The notes beneath the pieces are model-generated. The model did not search any database. It was not told the DNA's origin and worked only from the letters and a program-made list of their open reading frames with translations. Below, piece after piece: positions 1 through 7,642 of a DNA stretch of 64,000 nt. The first letter of the stretch is position 1; each line of letters begins with the position of its first letter. The stretch is taken from assembly GCF_900105095.1 (NCBI RefSeq), contig NZ_LT629743.1, positions 2,232,001-2,296,000 on the forward strand, written 5' to 3'. The position numbers and the translations under genes were made by a program. Origin of the DNA: Erythrobacter sp. HL-111 (lineage in GTDB: Bacteria > Pseudomonadota > Alphaproteobacteria > Sphingomonadales > Sphingomonadaceae).

Positions 1-2
1 GC

Positions 3-566
3 GGTCCGCTCGAACAGCTGACCACGGGCAATGGCCCGATCGATCCGCGCTTCGAACGGCTCGGCCTCAGCCTTTCGCGCATGGCCGCGCTCGAACGCGC
101 GCTCGACGGCATCCCGCAGGTCGTCCCGGCGAGCATCGCCCGGATCACCTCGGGCTTCGGCTATCGCCGCGACCCGTTCAACCGCCGCGGCGCGATGCAC
201 TGGGGGATCGATTTCGGCGGCGAGCACGGCTCGCCGATCTTCGCCGCCGCGAAAGGCCACGTGACCTTCGCCGGGTGGAAATCGGGCTATGGCAACCTCG
301 TCGAGATCACCCATGCGACCGGGCTGATGACCCGCTATGCCCACATGTCCCGGCTCGACGTGAAGCGCGGCGAGGAGGTCGAGGCCGGCGCGACGCTCGG
401 CGGGCTCGGCAGCACCGGCCGTTCGACCGGTCCGCACCTGCATTTCGAGGTCCGCCTCAACAATCGCGCGGTCAATCCGCGCCCCTTCCTGGAGACTGCC
501 CCCGATGTTCTCAAAGAAGCCCGCGGAACAGTCGCGCTCCGCCGCATCCCCGAAAGCGGTGAGTAA
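3..566 (+). CDS. M23 family metallopeptidase, 5'-truncated by window edge
   Basis: C-terminal part of a LytM/M23 zinc endopeptidase that cleaves peptidoglycan cross-bridges in the periplasm. The reading frame is open from base 3, so the N-terminus (probably a membrane segment and coiled coil) lies outside the window. Counting from the Met codon at 81, the zinc ligands are His40 and Asp44 of the MHWGIDFGG motif and His121 of HLHFE, with His88 and His119 as catalytic partners, so the domain looks active. The gene ends 62 bp inside the next gene, a bactofilin. M23 peptidase/bactofilin pairs are widespread and the two products usually cooperate in local wall synthesis and cell shape. Function sure; exact subfamily unknown because of the truncation. 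Confidence 0.93.
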   Translation, partial: GPLEQLTTGNGPIDPRFERLGLSLSRMAALERALDGIPQVVPASIARITSGFGYRRDPFNRRGAMHWGIDFGGEHGSPIFAAAKGHVTFAGWKSGYGNLVEITHATGLMTRYAHMSRLDVKRGEEVEAGATLGGLGSTGRSTGPHLHFEVRLNNRAVNPRPFLETAPDVLKEARGTVALRRIPESGE

Positions 567-981
567 GCCGATGGCCTCGGGCAATTCGACATTCTCCGTG
601 ATCGGCTCGGACGTCACGATCAAGGGAGACATCGCCGCCTCCGCCGACCTGCACGTCGACGGCACGATCGAAGGCGACATCCGCTGCGCCTCGCTGGTGC
701 AGGGTGAAACCAGCGCGATCCACGGCGCGGTGATCGCCGAGACCGCGCGGCTCGCGGGCAAGGTGGTCGGATCGATCACGGCGCGCGAACTGGTGATTCT
801 CAAGAACGCCCGGATCGAGGGCGACGTGCATTACGACGCGCTCACGATCGAACAGGGGGCCGAGGTCGACGGGCGGTTCTCCCCCAATTCGCAGCGCCAG
901 GCGCAGCACGCCGTCGCCGCCGCGTCCGACCCGGCAGTGGACGAGGACGAGGACGAGATCACCCTGCAGCTCACCAGCTGA
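505..981 (+). CDS. Bactofilin (polymer-forming cytoskeletal protein)
   Basis: 158-residue bactofilin. Residues about 28-125 form the DUF583 right-handed beta-helix, visible as short hydrophobic repeats such as VTIKGDI, LHVDGTIEGDI and VVGSITA that recur every 16-18 residues. It is flanked by a disordered basic N-tail beginning MFSKKP, of the kind bactofilins use for membrane contact, and by an acidic C-tail (DEDEDE). Bactofilins self-assemble without nucleotide into filaments that scaffold peptidoglycan enzymes. The start lies 62 bp inside the upstream M23 gene in another frame. That overlap argues for translational coupling and for a working pair. The internal Met23 could be an alternative start but would remove the conserved tail. 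Confidence 0.93.
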   Translation: MFSKKPAEQSRSAASPKAVSKPMASGNSTFSVIGSDVTIKGDIAASADLHVDGTIEGDIRCASLVQGETSAIHGAVIAETARLAGKVVGSITARELVILKNARIEGDVHYDALTIEQGAEVDGRFSPNSQRQAQHAVAAASDPAVDEDEDEITLQLTS

Positions 982-1032
982 GCCGCTGCCGGACCGCGCG
1001 GCCGGCGCGGTTGCTTCAGGTATCGCCGTCCT

Positions 1033-2718
1033 TCAGGAATCGCCGAGGACTTCCGCGCGCAGCGCCTTGCGGTCGAGCTTGCCGATCATCGTGCGCGGGA
1101 GCTCCGCGCGGATGACTACCGCATCGACCCGTTCGTGCTTGCCGACCCGGGCGTTGAGCCAGTCGCCGAGTTCGGCCGCGCCCGCCGCCGCGCCTTCCTT
1201 GAGGGTGACATAGGCGCGCGGCATCTCGCCGAGGTAATCCTCGGGCACCCCGATCACCAGCGCCTCCTTGACCGCTTCGTGCCTGAGGATCTCGTCCTCG
1301 ACCACGCTCGGGAAGACCTTGAAGCCGCCGACCGAGATCATGTCCTTGATCCGGTCGACGATCGAGAGGAACCCGTCCTCGTCCATCGCCGCGACGTCGC
1401 CGGTCCGCAGGTACCGCTTGTTCCCGTGGGTGACGAAGGTTTCCGCCTCGGTTTCGGGCCGGTTCCAGTACCCGCGCATCACCTGCGGCCCGTGGATCGC
1501 GAGTTCGCCCGGCTCGCCTTCGGGCGCGAGTTTCGTCGGGTCCTCCTTGTCCAGCAGCAGGATCTCGGTCCCCGCCACCAATTGCCCGATCGTGCCCTTC
1601 TTGCGCGTGCCCTCGTAAGGGTTGACCGAGACGACGCCCGCGCTTTCGGTCAGGCCGTAACCCTCGACGAGGCGCACGCCGGTCACCTCCTCGAAGCGGG
1701 TGTGGACGCCCGCGGGCATCGGCGCGCCGCCCGAAATGCAGACCTTCAATGCGGAAAGGTCGGTCGCGGGCAGGTCGGGATGGTCGAGCAGGGCCTGGAA
1801 CATCGTCGGCACGCCGGGAAAGCCCGTCGCGCGGCAGGCGTCCATCGTTTCGAGCACCTGCTTCGTCTCGAACCGCGGGACCAGCGCGATCGAGGCGCCG
1901 GTTACGACCGCGTGGTTGAGCAGCGCGGTGTTGGCGAAGACATGGAAGAACGGGAGCGCGCCCATGAAGACCTCCTTTGAGGCATCGCCGAAGGGATTGA
2001 TCGCGGCCACCTGCTGGGCGTTCACCGAAAGCTGGTCGTGGCCGAGCATGGCGCCCTTGGGCCGCCCGGTGGTCCCGCCGGTGTATTGCAGCAGCGCAAG
2101 GTCCGCGTGCGGGTCGAGCGCGACCGGCTCGAAGGCGCGATCGGGCGTCACGTCCTTCCAGCGGCGCACCCTGGCGGACGGTTCGACCGCGGCGATCTGG
2201 CTGCGCTTCAACAGGCGGAAGGCCATGCCTTTCAGCCGCGGCAGCATCTCGGCGAGCGAGCCGACCACCAGCGTTTCGAGCCCGGTCGCTTCGAGCACGT
2301 CGCGCGCGGTGCCGTAAAGCTCCGGCACGTCGAGCGTCACCAGCACCCGCGTGCCCGAATCGCCGACCTGCCAGGCGAGCTCCGCGACCGTGTAGAGCGG
2401 CGAGAAATTGACCACGACCGCGCCCGCCATCATCGCGCCGTAATAGGCCGACGCGTAGATCGGCACGTTGGGCAGGAACAGCCCGACGCGGTCCCCCCGC
2501 CCGATCCCCATCGCCGCGAGACCGGCGGCAAAGCGCGTCGCCTCGGCGAGGATTTCGCCGTAGGAGAACGTCCGGCCGAGGAAATGGAGGAAGGGCGCGG
2601 CGGGATCGCGCGCGGCGGTCCGCGCGAGCATGTCGGGCAGGCTCATCGCCTCGAAGCGCGTCTCCCACGGGGTGGGATGATGGTAGGTGGCGTTATTGAC
2701 ATACATGTCAGTAGCCAT
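1033..2718 (-). CDS. Long-chain fatty-acid--CoA ligase (AMP-binding)
   Basis: 561-residue member of the ANL adenylate-forming superfamily, predicted to activate a medium or long-chain fatty acid to acyl-CoA through an acyl-AMP intermediate. Visible motifs are the P-loop-like YTGGTTGRPKG (residues about 212-222), the A5 motif EGYGLTES, the A7 motif YLRTGD, the hinge RIKDMISVGGFKV and the C-terminal catalytic-lysine motif MIGKLDRK. There is no signal peptide. I chose the ATG at 2718 because GAGGGA lies 8-9 bases upstream; an in-frame ATG at 2742 would add eight residues. It stands alone downstream of trcR, behind a terminator-like hairpin. Chain-length preference cannot be read from the sequence, so no symbol beyond the family is given. 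Confidence 0.9.
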   Translation of the reverse strand: MATDMYVNNATYHHPTPWETRFEAMSLPDMLARTAARDPAAPFLHFLGRTFSYGEILAEATRFAAGLAAMGIGRGDRVGLFLPNVPIYASAYYGAMMAGAVVVNFSPLYTVAELAWQVGDSGTRVLVTLDVPELYGTARDVLEATGLETLVVGSLAEMLPRLKGMAFRLLKRSQIAAVEPSARVRRWKDVTPDRAFEPVALDPHADLALLQYTGGTTGRPKGAMLGHDQLSVNAQQVAAINPFGDASKEVFMGALPFFHVFANTALLNHAVVTGASIALVPRFETKQVLETMDACRATGFPGVPTMFQALLDHPDLPATDLSALKVCISGGAPMPAGVHTRFEEVTGVRLVEGYGLTESAGVVSVNPYEGTRKKGTIGQLVAGTEILLLDKEDPTKLAPEGEPGELAIHGPQVMRGYWNRPETEAETFVTHGNKRYLRTGDVAAMDEDGFLSIVDRIKDMISVGGFKVFPSVVEDEILRHEAVKEALVIGVPEDYLGEMPRAYVTLKEGAAAGAAELGDWLNARVGKHERVDAVVIRAELPRTMIGKLDRKALRAEVLGDS

Positions 2719-2814
2719 GGCCGATCCCTCTGCCCTGTTCAAGCGGGCAATCGCTGCGAATGCGACGCCCTTGCGTCTTTTCCGGATGGTCGCGGGAACC
2801 GGCCGGGTTCACGA

Positions 2815-2849
2815 AGGAAAGCCCGGCGGGCGCGCTCCGGCCGGGCCTT
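2815..2849 (-). terminator. Intrinsic terminator after trcR
   Basis: Read on the minus strand, GCCCGGC and GCCGGGC form a 7-bp GC stem around an 11-12 base loop and are followed by TTTCCTT. It lies about 60 bp after the trcR stop codon and about 100 bp before the acyl-CoA ligase start, which suits a terminator separating the two units. The U-run is interrupted, so efficiency is uncertain. Confidence 0.5.
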
Positions 2850-2908
2850 GGGAGGTGGCTGGCGCAGGCCCGCAGGGATCAGGCCCCGGGGGACCAGGCC
2901 CCGAGGAA

Positions 2909-3736
2909 TCAGGCGTTGTCGCCGTGGTCCTTCTCGATCCGTTCGGGCGCGTTGTCCGGTTCGGCGATGCCTTCATCCGCGCGCGGAGCGGGGGTGGAAA
3001 AACCGCTTTCGGGATCGAGCATCTCTTCCTCCGCCGAGCGGCGAGCGGCGAGCCAGGCTTCGGCCTCGGCCTCCTGCGCGGCTTCGGCAGCGGCCTTGGC
3101 ATTGGCTTCGCGTTCGGCGCGCAGTTCCTCGATCAGCTTGTCCTTGTCGCTCCGCCCGTCGGTCGCTTCGGGCTCGGCCTCCTCGGACAGGCCGGCGCGC
3201 TTGGCTGCCTTGGCGACGACCGCGTCGAGTTCGCGCTGCGAGCACAGGCCGAGCGTCACCGGGTCCTTGGGCTGGATGTTCTGGATGTTCCAGTGCGAAC
3301 GGTCGCGGATCGCCCCGATCGTGTTGCGCGTGGTCCCGATCAGCTTGGAGATCTGCGCGTCCGAGACTTCGGGGTGGTTGCGCAGGATCCAGGCGATGCC
3401 GTCGGGCTTGTCCTGGCGTTTCGACACGGGCGTGTAACGCGGGCCCTTGGTGCGGGTGACCTCGACCGGCGCCTTGTGCATCCGCAGCGAATAGGACGCA
3501 TCCGCCTGCCCCTTCTCGATCTCCTCGAGCGTGAGCTCGCCCGCGTGGACGGGATCGCGCCCGGTGTACTTGCTCCCGGCGAGGTCGTCGGCCATGGCCT
3601 GCACCTCGAGGATGTGAAGGCCGCAGAACTCGGCGATCTGCTCGAAGGAAAGCGCCGTGTGGTCGACCAGCCAGGTCGCGGTGGCGTGCGGCATCAGCGG
3701 CTTGGGCTGATCCCTGTTGACCTTGGCGTTGGGCAT
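2909..3736 (-). CDS. trcR: Cell cycle transcriptional regulator TrcR (DUF1013)
   Basis: 275-residue protein of the DUF1013/TrcR family, restricted to alphaproteobacteria and named for a role in cell-cycle transcription. The conserved core is residues 1 to about 180: MPNAKVNRD at the N-terminus, a first helix-turn-helix-like stretch (LSFEQIAEFCGLH) and a second (VSDAQISKLIGTTRNTI). The C-terminal third is a charged, alanine/glutamate-rich coiled-coil extension longer than in many homologues. The start at 3736 has GGAG about 10 bases upstream; the frame is open to 3847, but those residues are not family-like. A terminator-like hairpin ends only 26 bp upstream of the start codon, so it may lie in the leader. 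Family sure; molecular targets unknown. Confidence 0.88.
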   Translation of the reverse strand: MPNAKVNRDQPKPLMPHATATWLVDHTALSFEQIAEFCGLHILEVQAMADDLAGSKYTGRDPVHAGELTLEEIEKGQADASYSLRMHKAPVEVTRTKGPRYTPVSKRQDKPDGIAWILRNHPEVSDAQISKLIGTTRNTIGAIRDRSHWNIQNIQPKDPVTLGLCSQRELDAVVAKAAKRAGLSEEAEPEATDGRSDKDKLIEELRAEREANAKAAAEAAQEAEAEAWLAARRSAEEEMLDPESGFSTPAPRADEGIAEPDNAPERIEKDHGDNA

Positions 3737-3746
3737 GGAAAATCTC

Positions 3747-3783
3747 CGTTCAAAATAGAAGGGCCGCCCCTCGCGGAGCGGCC
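3747..3783 (-). terminator. Terminator-like hairpin in the trcR leader
   Basis: On the minus strand GGCCGCTCC and GGGGCGGCC pair over 9 bp (one G-U) around a GCGA tetraloop and are followed by CTTCTATTTT. It can end the metallophosphoesterase/glycosyltransferase transcript, but because it stops 26 bp before the trcR start codon it could also act as an attenuator for trcR. Nearly the same hairpin follows carD at 25366. Confidence 0.6.
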
Positions 3784-3897
3784 ATTGCAGCAGGCGAAAT
3801 AGGCGATGACCGCCGAAACGGCAAGGAAAAGGCGGCGCGGAGGGCAAGACGCGCCCCCAATCGCGCCCTTCGAGCGGCGGCTGCCTGTTCTAGCGGA

Positions 3898-5016
3898 TCA
3901 GAATTCGAGCGCCGGCGCGGTCTGGAGCGAGACGCTGTGCTCTTCCTCGAGCGCGACGAGCCCCGAGAGGAATTGCCGCGTCGCCGCTTCCCAGGTGAAG
4001 CTCGCCCCGTGCGCGGCGCAGGCCGTGCGGTCGCAATAGCGCGCCGCGTCGATCGCGCGGGCGAGGTCCTCTCCCATGGCGCCGACCGCATCGGTGAGGA
4101 TGTCGAGCGGCCCCGGCACCGGATAGGCGGCGACCGGCGTGCCGCAGGCGAGCGCCTCGATCATGACGAGGCCGAAGGTGTCGGTGCGGCTCGGAAAGAC
4201 GAACACGTCCGCCCCCGCATAGCACCCCGCGAGTTCGCGCCCGCTGCGCTTGCCGAGGAAGACCGTGTCGGGAAACCTCGCCTCGAGCGCGGCCCGCGCC
4301 GGGCCGTCGCCGACCACGACCTTGGTCCCGGGATAGTCGCAGGCGAGAAAGGCCTCGATGTTCTTTTCCACCGCGACGCGGCCGACATAGAGCAGGATCG
4401 GCCCTTCGAGCCCCGCATATTCCGCAGGCGGCGGGGCGTCGGGTGAAAAGCAGGCGAGATCGACCCCGCGGCTCCAGTGGGTAAGCTGCGTCAGGCCCTG
4501 TTCGCGCAGCTGGGCGCGGATCGTCCCGGTCGCGACCATGATCCGCTGCGCCGGGCGGTGGAACCAGCGGATATAGGGCCAGAACGCGGCGGGCGGCAGG
4601 CCGGTCCGGCGCGCGATGTAATCGGGGAACTGCGTGTGATAGGCGGTGGTGAAGGGCACCTTGCGATTGAGGCAGTAACGCCGCGCGGCGAAACCCAGCG
4701 GGCCTTCGGTCGCGATGTGCACCGCTTCGGGCGCGATGCGGGCGAGGTGGCGGCCGACCGCGCCGGGCGCGGTGATGGCGAGGCGGATTTCGGGATAGGT
4801 CGGCGCGGGGAAGGAGGGGTATTTCTCGGGCGAGATCACCGTGACCTCGTGCCCCCATCCGCGCAGCACGTCGCAGGTGGTCGAAAGCGTGCGGACCACC
4901 CCGTTGGTCTGGGGGTGCCACGCATCGGTCACGATCGCGATCGAGCGCGGAAACTCTCCCTGCGGCCTGCCCGCGCCCGGCCGGATGCCGGCGGAGACGC
5001 GGGAGAGCTGGTTCAC
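3898..5016 (-). CDS. GT4-family glycosyltransferase (MgtA-like mannosyltransferase)
   Basis: 372-residue GT-B fold glycosyltransferase. The N-terminal half carries TDAWHPQTNGVVRTLS and an AYHTQFPDY acceptor-side loop seen in GDP-mannose-dependent alpha-mannosyltransferases. The C-terminal half has the nucleotide-sugar signatures LLYVGRVAVEKNI and DTFGLVMIEALACGTPVAAY, whose glutamates are typical GT4 catalytic and donor contacts. There is no membrane segment, so it probably acts at the cytoplasmic face on a lipid acceptor. It overlaps the upstream metallophosphoesterase gene by 4 bp (ATGA), indicating one operon and a linked role, probably glycolipid headgroup synthesis. The donor sugar is an inference from family resemblance only. 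Confidence 0.85.
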   Translation of the reverse strand: MNQLSRVSAGIRPGAGRPQGEFPRSIAIVTDAWHPQTNGVVRTLSTTCDVLRGWGHEVTVISPEKYPSFPAPTYPEIRLAITAPGAVGRHLARIAPEAVHIATEGPLGFAARRYCLNRKVPFTTAYHTQFPDYIARRTGLPPAAFWPYIRWFHRPAQRIMVATGTIRAQLREQGLTQLTHWSRGVDLACFSPDAPPPAEYAGLEGPILLYVGRVAVEKNIEAFLACDYPGTKVVVGDGPARAALEARFPDTVFLGKRSGRELAGCYAGADVFVFPSRTDTFGLVMIEALACGTPVAAYPVPGPLDILTDAVGAMGEDLARAIDAARYCDRTACAAHGASFTWEAATRQFLSGLVALEEEHSVSLQTAPALEF

Positions 5017-5945
5017 GCCGCTTCCCTCGCGGGGTCGGCGATTTCCTCAACCGGCGAGGCGGCATCCGCCGCGGCCGCTTCGCGGCGCTTCATTTCCTCG
5101 GGCCAGTGGAGGATTTCCATCCGCCCGTCCGCGTGTTCGACCAGCGCGTTGCAGCCTTCGACCCAGTCGCCGTCGTTCCAGTATTCGACGTCGCGGCCAT
5201 TGTGCCGGAAGACGCGGAATTCGGCGGTGTGGATGTGGCCGCACACGACGCCGTCGACGCCGCGCTCGCCCGCCGCGCGGGCGACGACTTCCTCGTACCT
5301 GCCGATGAATTCGACCGCGTTCTTGACCTTGTGCTTGGCCGCCTTGGAAAGCGACCAGTAGGGCTTGCCCATGGCCTTGCGGACGGTGTTGACGAAAACG
5401 TTGAGCCGCATGACCGTGGTATAGGCCCAATCGCCGACAAAGGCGAGCCAGCGGTGCGAAAGCATGACGGCGTCGAATTCGTCGCCGTGCAGGACCATCA
5501 GGCGCCGCCCGTCGGCGGTGTCGTGGAAGGCGGCGCGGCGGATCTCGATCCCGCCGAAATTGAGCCCGGTGAACTGGCGGAACATTTCGTCGTGATTGCC
5601 GGGGATGTAGATGATCCGCGTGCCGCGCTTGGCCCGCTTGAGCAGGCGCCAGACGATGTCGTTGTGCGCGGAGGGCCAGTAGAACTTCTTCTTCAGCCGC
5701 CAGCCGTCGATGATGTCGCCGACGAGATACAGGGTTTCGCTGTCGACACTGTCGAGGAAGTCGATCAGGAGGTCGGCATTGCAGCCCTTGGTGCCGAGAT
5801 GGACGTCGCTGATCCAGATCGTGCGATACTTGCGCCGCTCGCGTCCTTCCGGTTCGGGCGTAGCGGGCTCCTGGATCGGAAAGCTCGCCACGTTGGCGAG
5901 CGCCGCCGGGTCGCCGGACGGGGCGGACAGCTTGAAGTCGGTCAT
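5013..5945 (-). CDS. LpxH-like metallophosphoesterase (UDP-2,3-diacylglucosamine diphosphatase family)
   Basis: 310-residue calcineurin-type phosphoesterase. All metal-binding blocks are present in order: SDVHLG, GDIIDGW, GNHDE, HGDEFD and CGHIHTAEF. This resembles the LpxH/UDP-diacylglucosamine pyrophosphatase group, which hydrolyses UDP-2,3-diacylglucosamine in lipid A synthesis. The N-terminal 35 residues are proline-rich and unstructured, and the C-tail is alanine/glutamate-rich. Many alphaproteobacteria use LpxI for this step and sphingomonads often replace lipid A with glycosphingolipids, so the true substrate here may be another phospholipid or UDP-lipid. It is the first gene of a two-gene operon with a GT4 glycosyltransferase (4-bp overlap). 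Confidence 0.8.
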   Translation of the reverse strand: MTDFKLSAPSGDPAALANVASFPIQEPATPEPEGRERRKYRTIWISDVHLGTKGCNADLLIDFLDSVDSETLYLVGDIIDGWRLKKKFYWPSAHNDIVWRLLKRAKRGTRIIYIPGNHDEMFRQFTGLNFGGIEIRRAAFHDTADGRRLMVLHGDEFDAVMLSHRWLAFVGDWAYTTVMRLNVFVNTVRKAMGKPYWSLSKAAKHKVKNAVEFIGRYEEVVARAAGERGVDGVVCGHIHTAEFRVFRHNGRDVEYWNDGDWVEGCNALVEHADGRMEILHWPEEMKRREAAAADAASPVEEIADPAREAA

Positions 5946-6143
5946 CGGAAAATCCCCGGCTTGCGTCTTTCTCCCCGAAAGTCCTTGGCAGGGGTTTGTT
6001 ACATGGGATTCACAGCGCGATTACGGTTTTGCGTAAATCCACAGCCTTGTGACTCCCGTGTTGCACTTGCGAAGATTGCCGCGGGCAGCGGAAAGGGCGG
6101 CACGGGATTTGCCGGGAAGGCGATCGCGGCGGCGTGCGCCCGG

Positions 6144-7169
6144 CTAGTCTTCGCCCGCCACGGCGAGCACGATCTTGCCGATGTGTTCCCCAGCTTCCAT
6201 CCGGGCATGGGCGGCCGCGGCCTCGGCCAGCGGGAAGGTCAGGTCCATCACCGGCGCGATCTCCCCGTTGGCGAAAAGCGGCCAGGCATTGGCCGCGATC
6301 TCGTCGGCGAGCGCGGCCTTGAACGCGTCCGAGCGCGGGCGCAGGGTCGAACCCGTAAGGGTGTAGCGGCGCATCATCACCACCGCCATGTTGAGTTCGG
6401 CCCTGGCACCGCCGAGCACCGCGATGGTGACGTGCCGCCCGTCCTCGGCAAGGCATTTGAGGTTGCGCGGCACGTAATCGCCCGAAACCATGTCGAGCAC
6501 GATGTCGACCCCGGCCCCGCCGGTATGGGCCTTCACCGCCTCGACGAAATCCTCCTCGCGGTAATTGATCGCGAGGTCGGCGCCCACCTTGCGCGCTGCC
6601 TCGCACTTGTCCTCGCTGCCGCAGGTGACGATGACTTCCATCCCGAACGCCTTGCCGAGCAGGATCGCCATCGTCCCGATCCCCGAGGTTCCCCCGTGGA
6701 CCAGCACCCGCTCCCCGTCGCGGGCCATGCCGCGCTCGAACAGGTTGTGCCAGACGGTGAAGAGCGTTTCCGGCAGGGCGGCGGCGGTCCCGAGCGCCAT
6801 GCCTTCGGGCACGGGCAGGCAGTGGTTCCACGGCGCGGCGCAGTATTCGGCATAGCCTCCGCCCGGCGTCAGCGCGGCGACCGGCTGGCCGAGCATGGTG
6901 TCGGGCACGTCCCGGCCCACCGCCACGACCTCGCCCGCGACTTCCAGTCCGAGGATCGGGGAGGCACCGGGCGGCGGCGGATAGGCGCCCGCGCGCTGCA
7001 GGCAGTCGGGCCGGTTGACCCCGGCATAGGCCACCCGGATCAGCACGTCGGCCGGGCCGGGCCGCGGGGTCGCGGCCTCCCCGATCGCGAGCACGTCGGG
7101 CGAGCCGGGCTCTTCGAACCCGATCGCCTTCATGCTCGCCGGAATATCGGCCGAAACCCGTGTGGTCAT
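6144..7169 (-). CDS. NAD(P)H:quinone oxidoreductase (zeta-crystallin type MDR)
   Basis: 341-residue medium-chain dehydrogenase/reductase of the QOR/PIG3 group, expected to reduce quinones or enones with NADPH. The N-terminal GroES-like domain has GVNRPDCLQRAG and the LGLEVAGEV motif; the Rossmann domain has ALPETLFTVW followed by the nucleotide loop VLVHGGTSGIGTMA (residues about 148-161). Zinc-binding cysteines of the alcohol dehydrogenase type are missing, as expected for this subgroup. The frame is open upstream to 7436, but that part is an artefact; I take the ATG at 7169. It is divergent from the DUF1192 gene. A short 16-bp tandem repeat lies just upstream of its start. Confidence 0.88.
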   Translation of the reverse strand: MTTRVSADIPASMKAIGFEEPGSPDVLAIGEAATPRPGPADVLIRVAYAGVNRPDCLQRAGAYPPPPGASPILGLEVAGEVVAVGRDVPDTMLGQPVAALTPGGGYAEYCAAPWNHCLPVPEGMALGTAAALPETLFTVWHNLFERGMARDGERVLVHGGTSGIGTMAILLGKAFGMEVIVTCGSEDKCEAARKVGADLAINYREEDFVEAVKAHTGGAGVDIVLDMVSGDYVPRNLKCLAEDGRHVTIAVLGGARAELNMAVVMMRRYTLTGSTLRPRSDAFKAALADEIAANAWPLFANGEIAPVMDLTFPLAEAAAAHARMEAGEHIGKIVLAVAGED

Positions 7170-7178
7170 CCGCTTGCC

Positions 7179-7218
7179 CCTGTTGCGCCAAGACCCTGTT
7201 GCGCCAAGACCCTGTTGT
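7179..7218. repeat. 16-bp tandem repeat, 2.4 copies
   Basis: Two perfect copies of a 16-bp unit (CCTGTTGCGCCAAGAC, 7179-7194 and 7195-7210) and a partial third lie between 10 and 50 bp upstream of the quinone oxidoreductase start codon. They therefore fall in its leader or promoter. No function is evident. Confidence 0.8.
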
Positions 7219-7287
7219 AAAAGTGGCAACGCGAATAGCTTTCGTGTCCATTGACAGCAAGCCGTCTTGCTTGCGATGCTCCGCGCA

Positions 7288-7491
7288 ATGACCGACGAAG
7301 ATCGCCCCCGCCCCGTGGGAGATGCAGCGAGTCGCCTCGCCGCGGAGGATCTTGCACCTTTTTCGCAGGCGGAACTGGGCGCGCGCATCGCGCTGCTCGA
7401 AGCCGAGATCGCGCGGGTGCGGGCGCACCGGGACAAGGTCGCCGATCACATGGCGGCCGCCAATGCCCTGTTCAGCAAGCCCGCTTCATGA
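7288..7491 (+). CDS. DUF1192 family small protein
   Basis: 67-residue protein of unknown function in the DUF1192 family, common in alphaproteobacteria. It shows the family hallmark of a short leader and then FSQAELGARIALLEAEIARVRAH, an amphipathic helix probably forming a two-stranded coiled coil. The ATG at 7288 was chosen because the upstream in-frame ATGs (7267, 7279) would add a non-family extension. It lies 151 bp upstream of clpA and may share its transcript. No biochemical role is known. Confidence 0.78.
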   Translation: MTDEDRPRPVGDAASRLAAEDLAPFSQAELGARIALLEAEIARVRAHRDKVADHMAAANALFSKPAS

Positions 7492-7642
7492 TCGCCTGCG
7501 TGCCCTCCGAAGAGCCGGATTCGCAAAACGGCAAAGCCGCCCCATATACGACAAGAGGCTCGCAAGAGCCCGTCCGACAGCTCCCTTTTTCGGAGCCCCG
7601 CGCCGCCCGCTGACAAACCACCTTCCCCAGAAGAGACCGTCC

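Noticed and set aside
5946..6143. DnaA box near AAATCCACAG in the gap after the oxidoreductase
   Set aside because: An isolated near-match with no other boxes, far from the origin-type gene block; treated as chance.
7322..7642. N-terminal extension of ClpA
   Set aside because: The in-frame upstream stretch overlaps the DUF1192 gene and shows no ClpA homology; the family start is at 7643.
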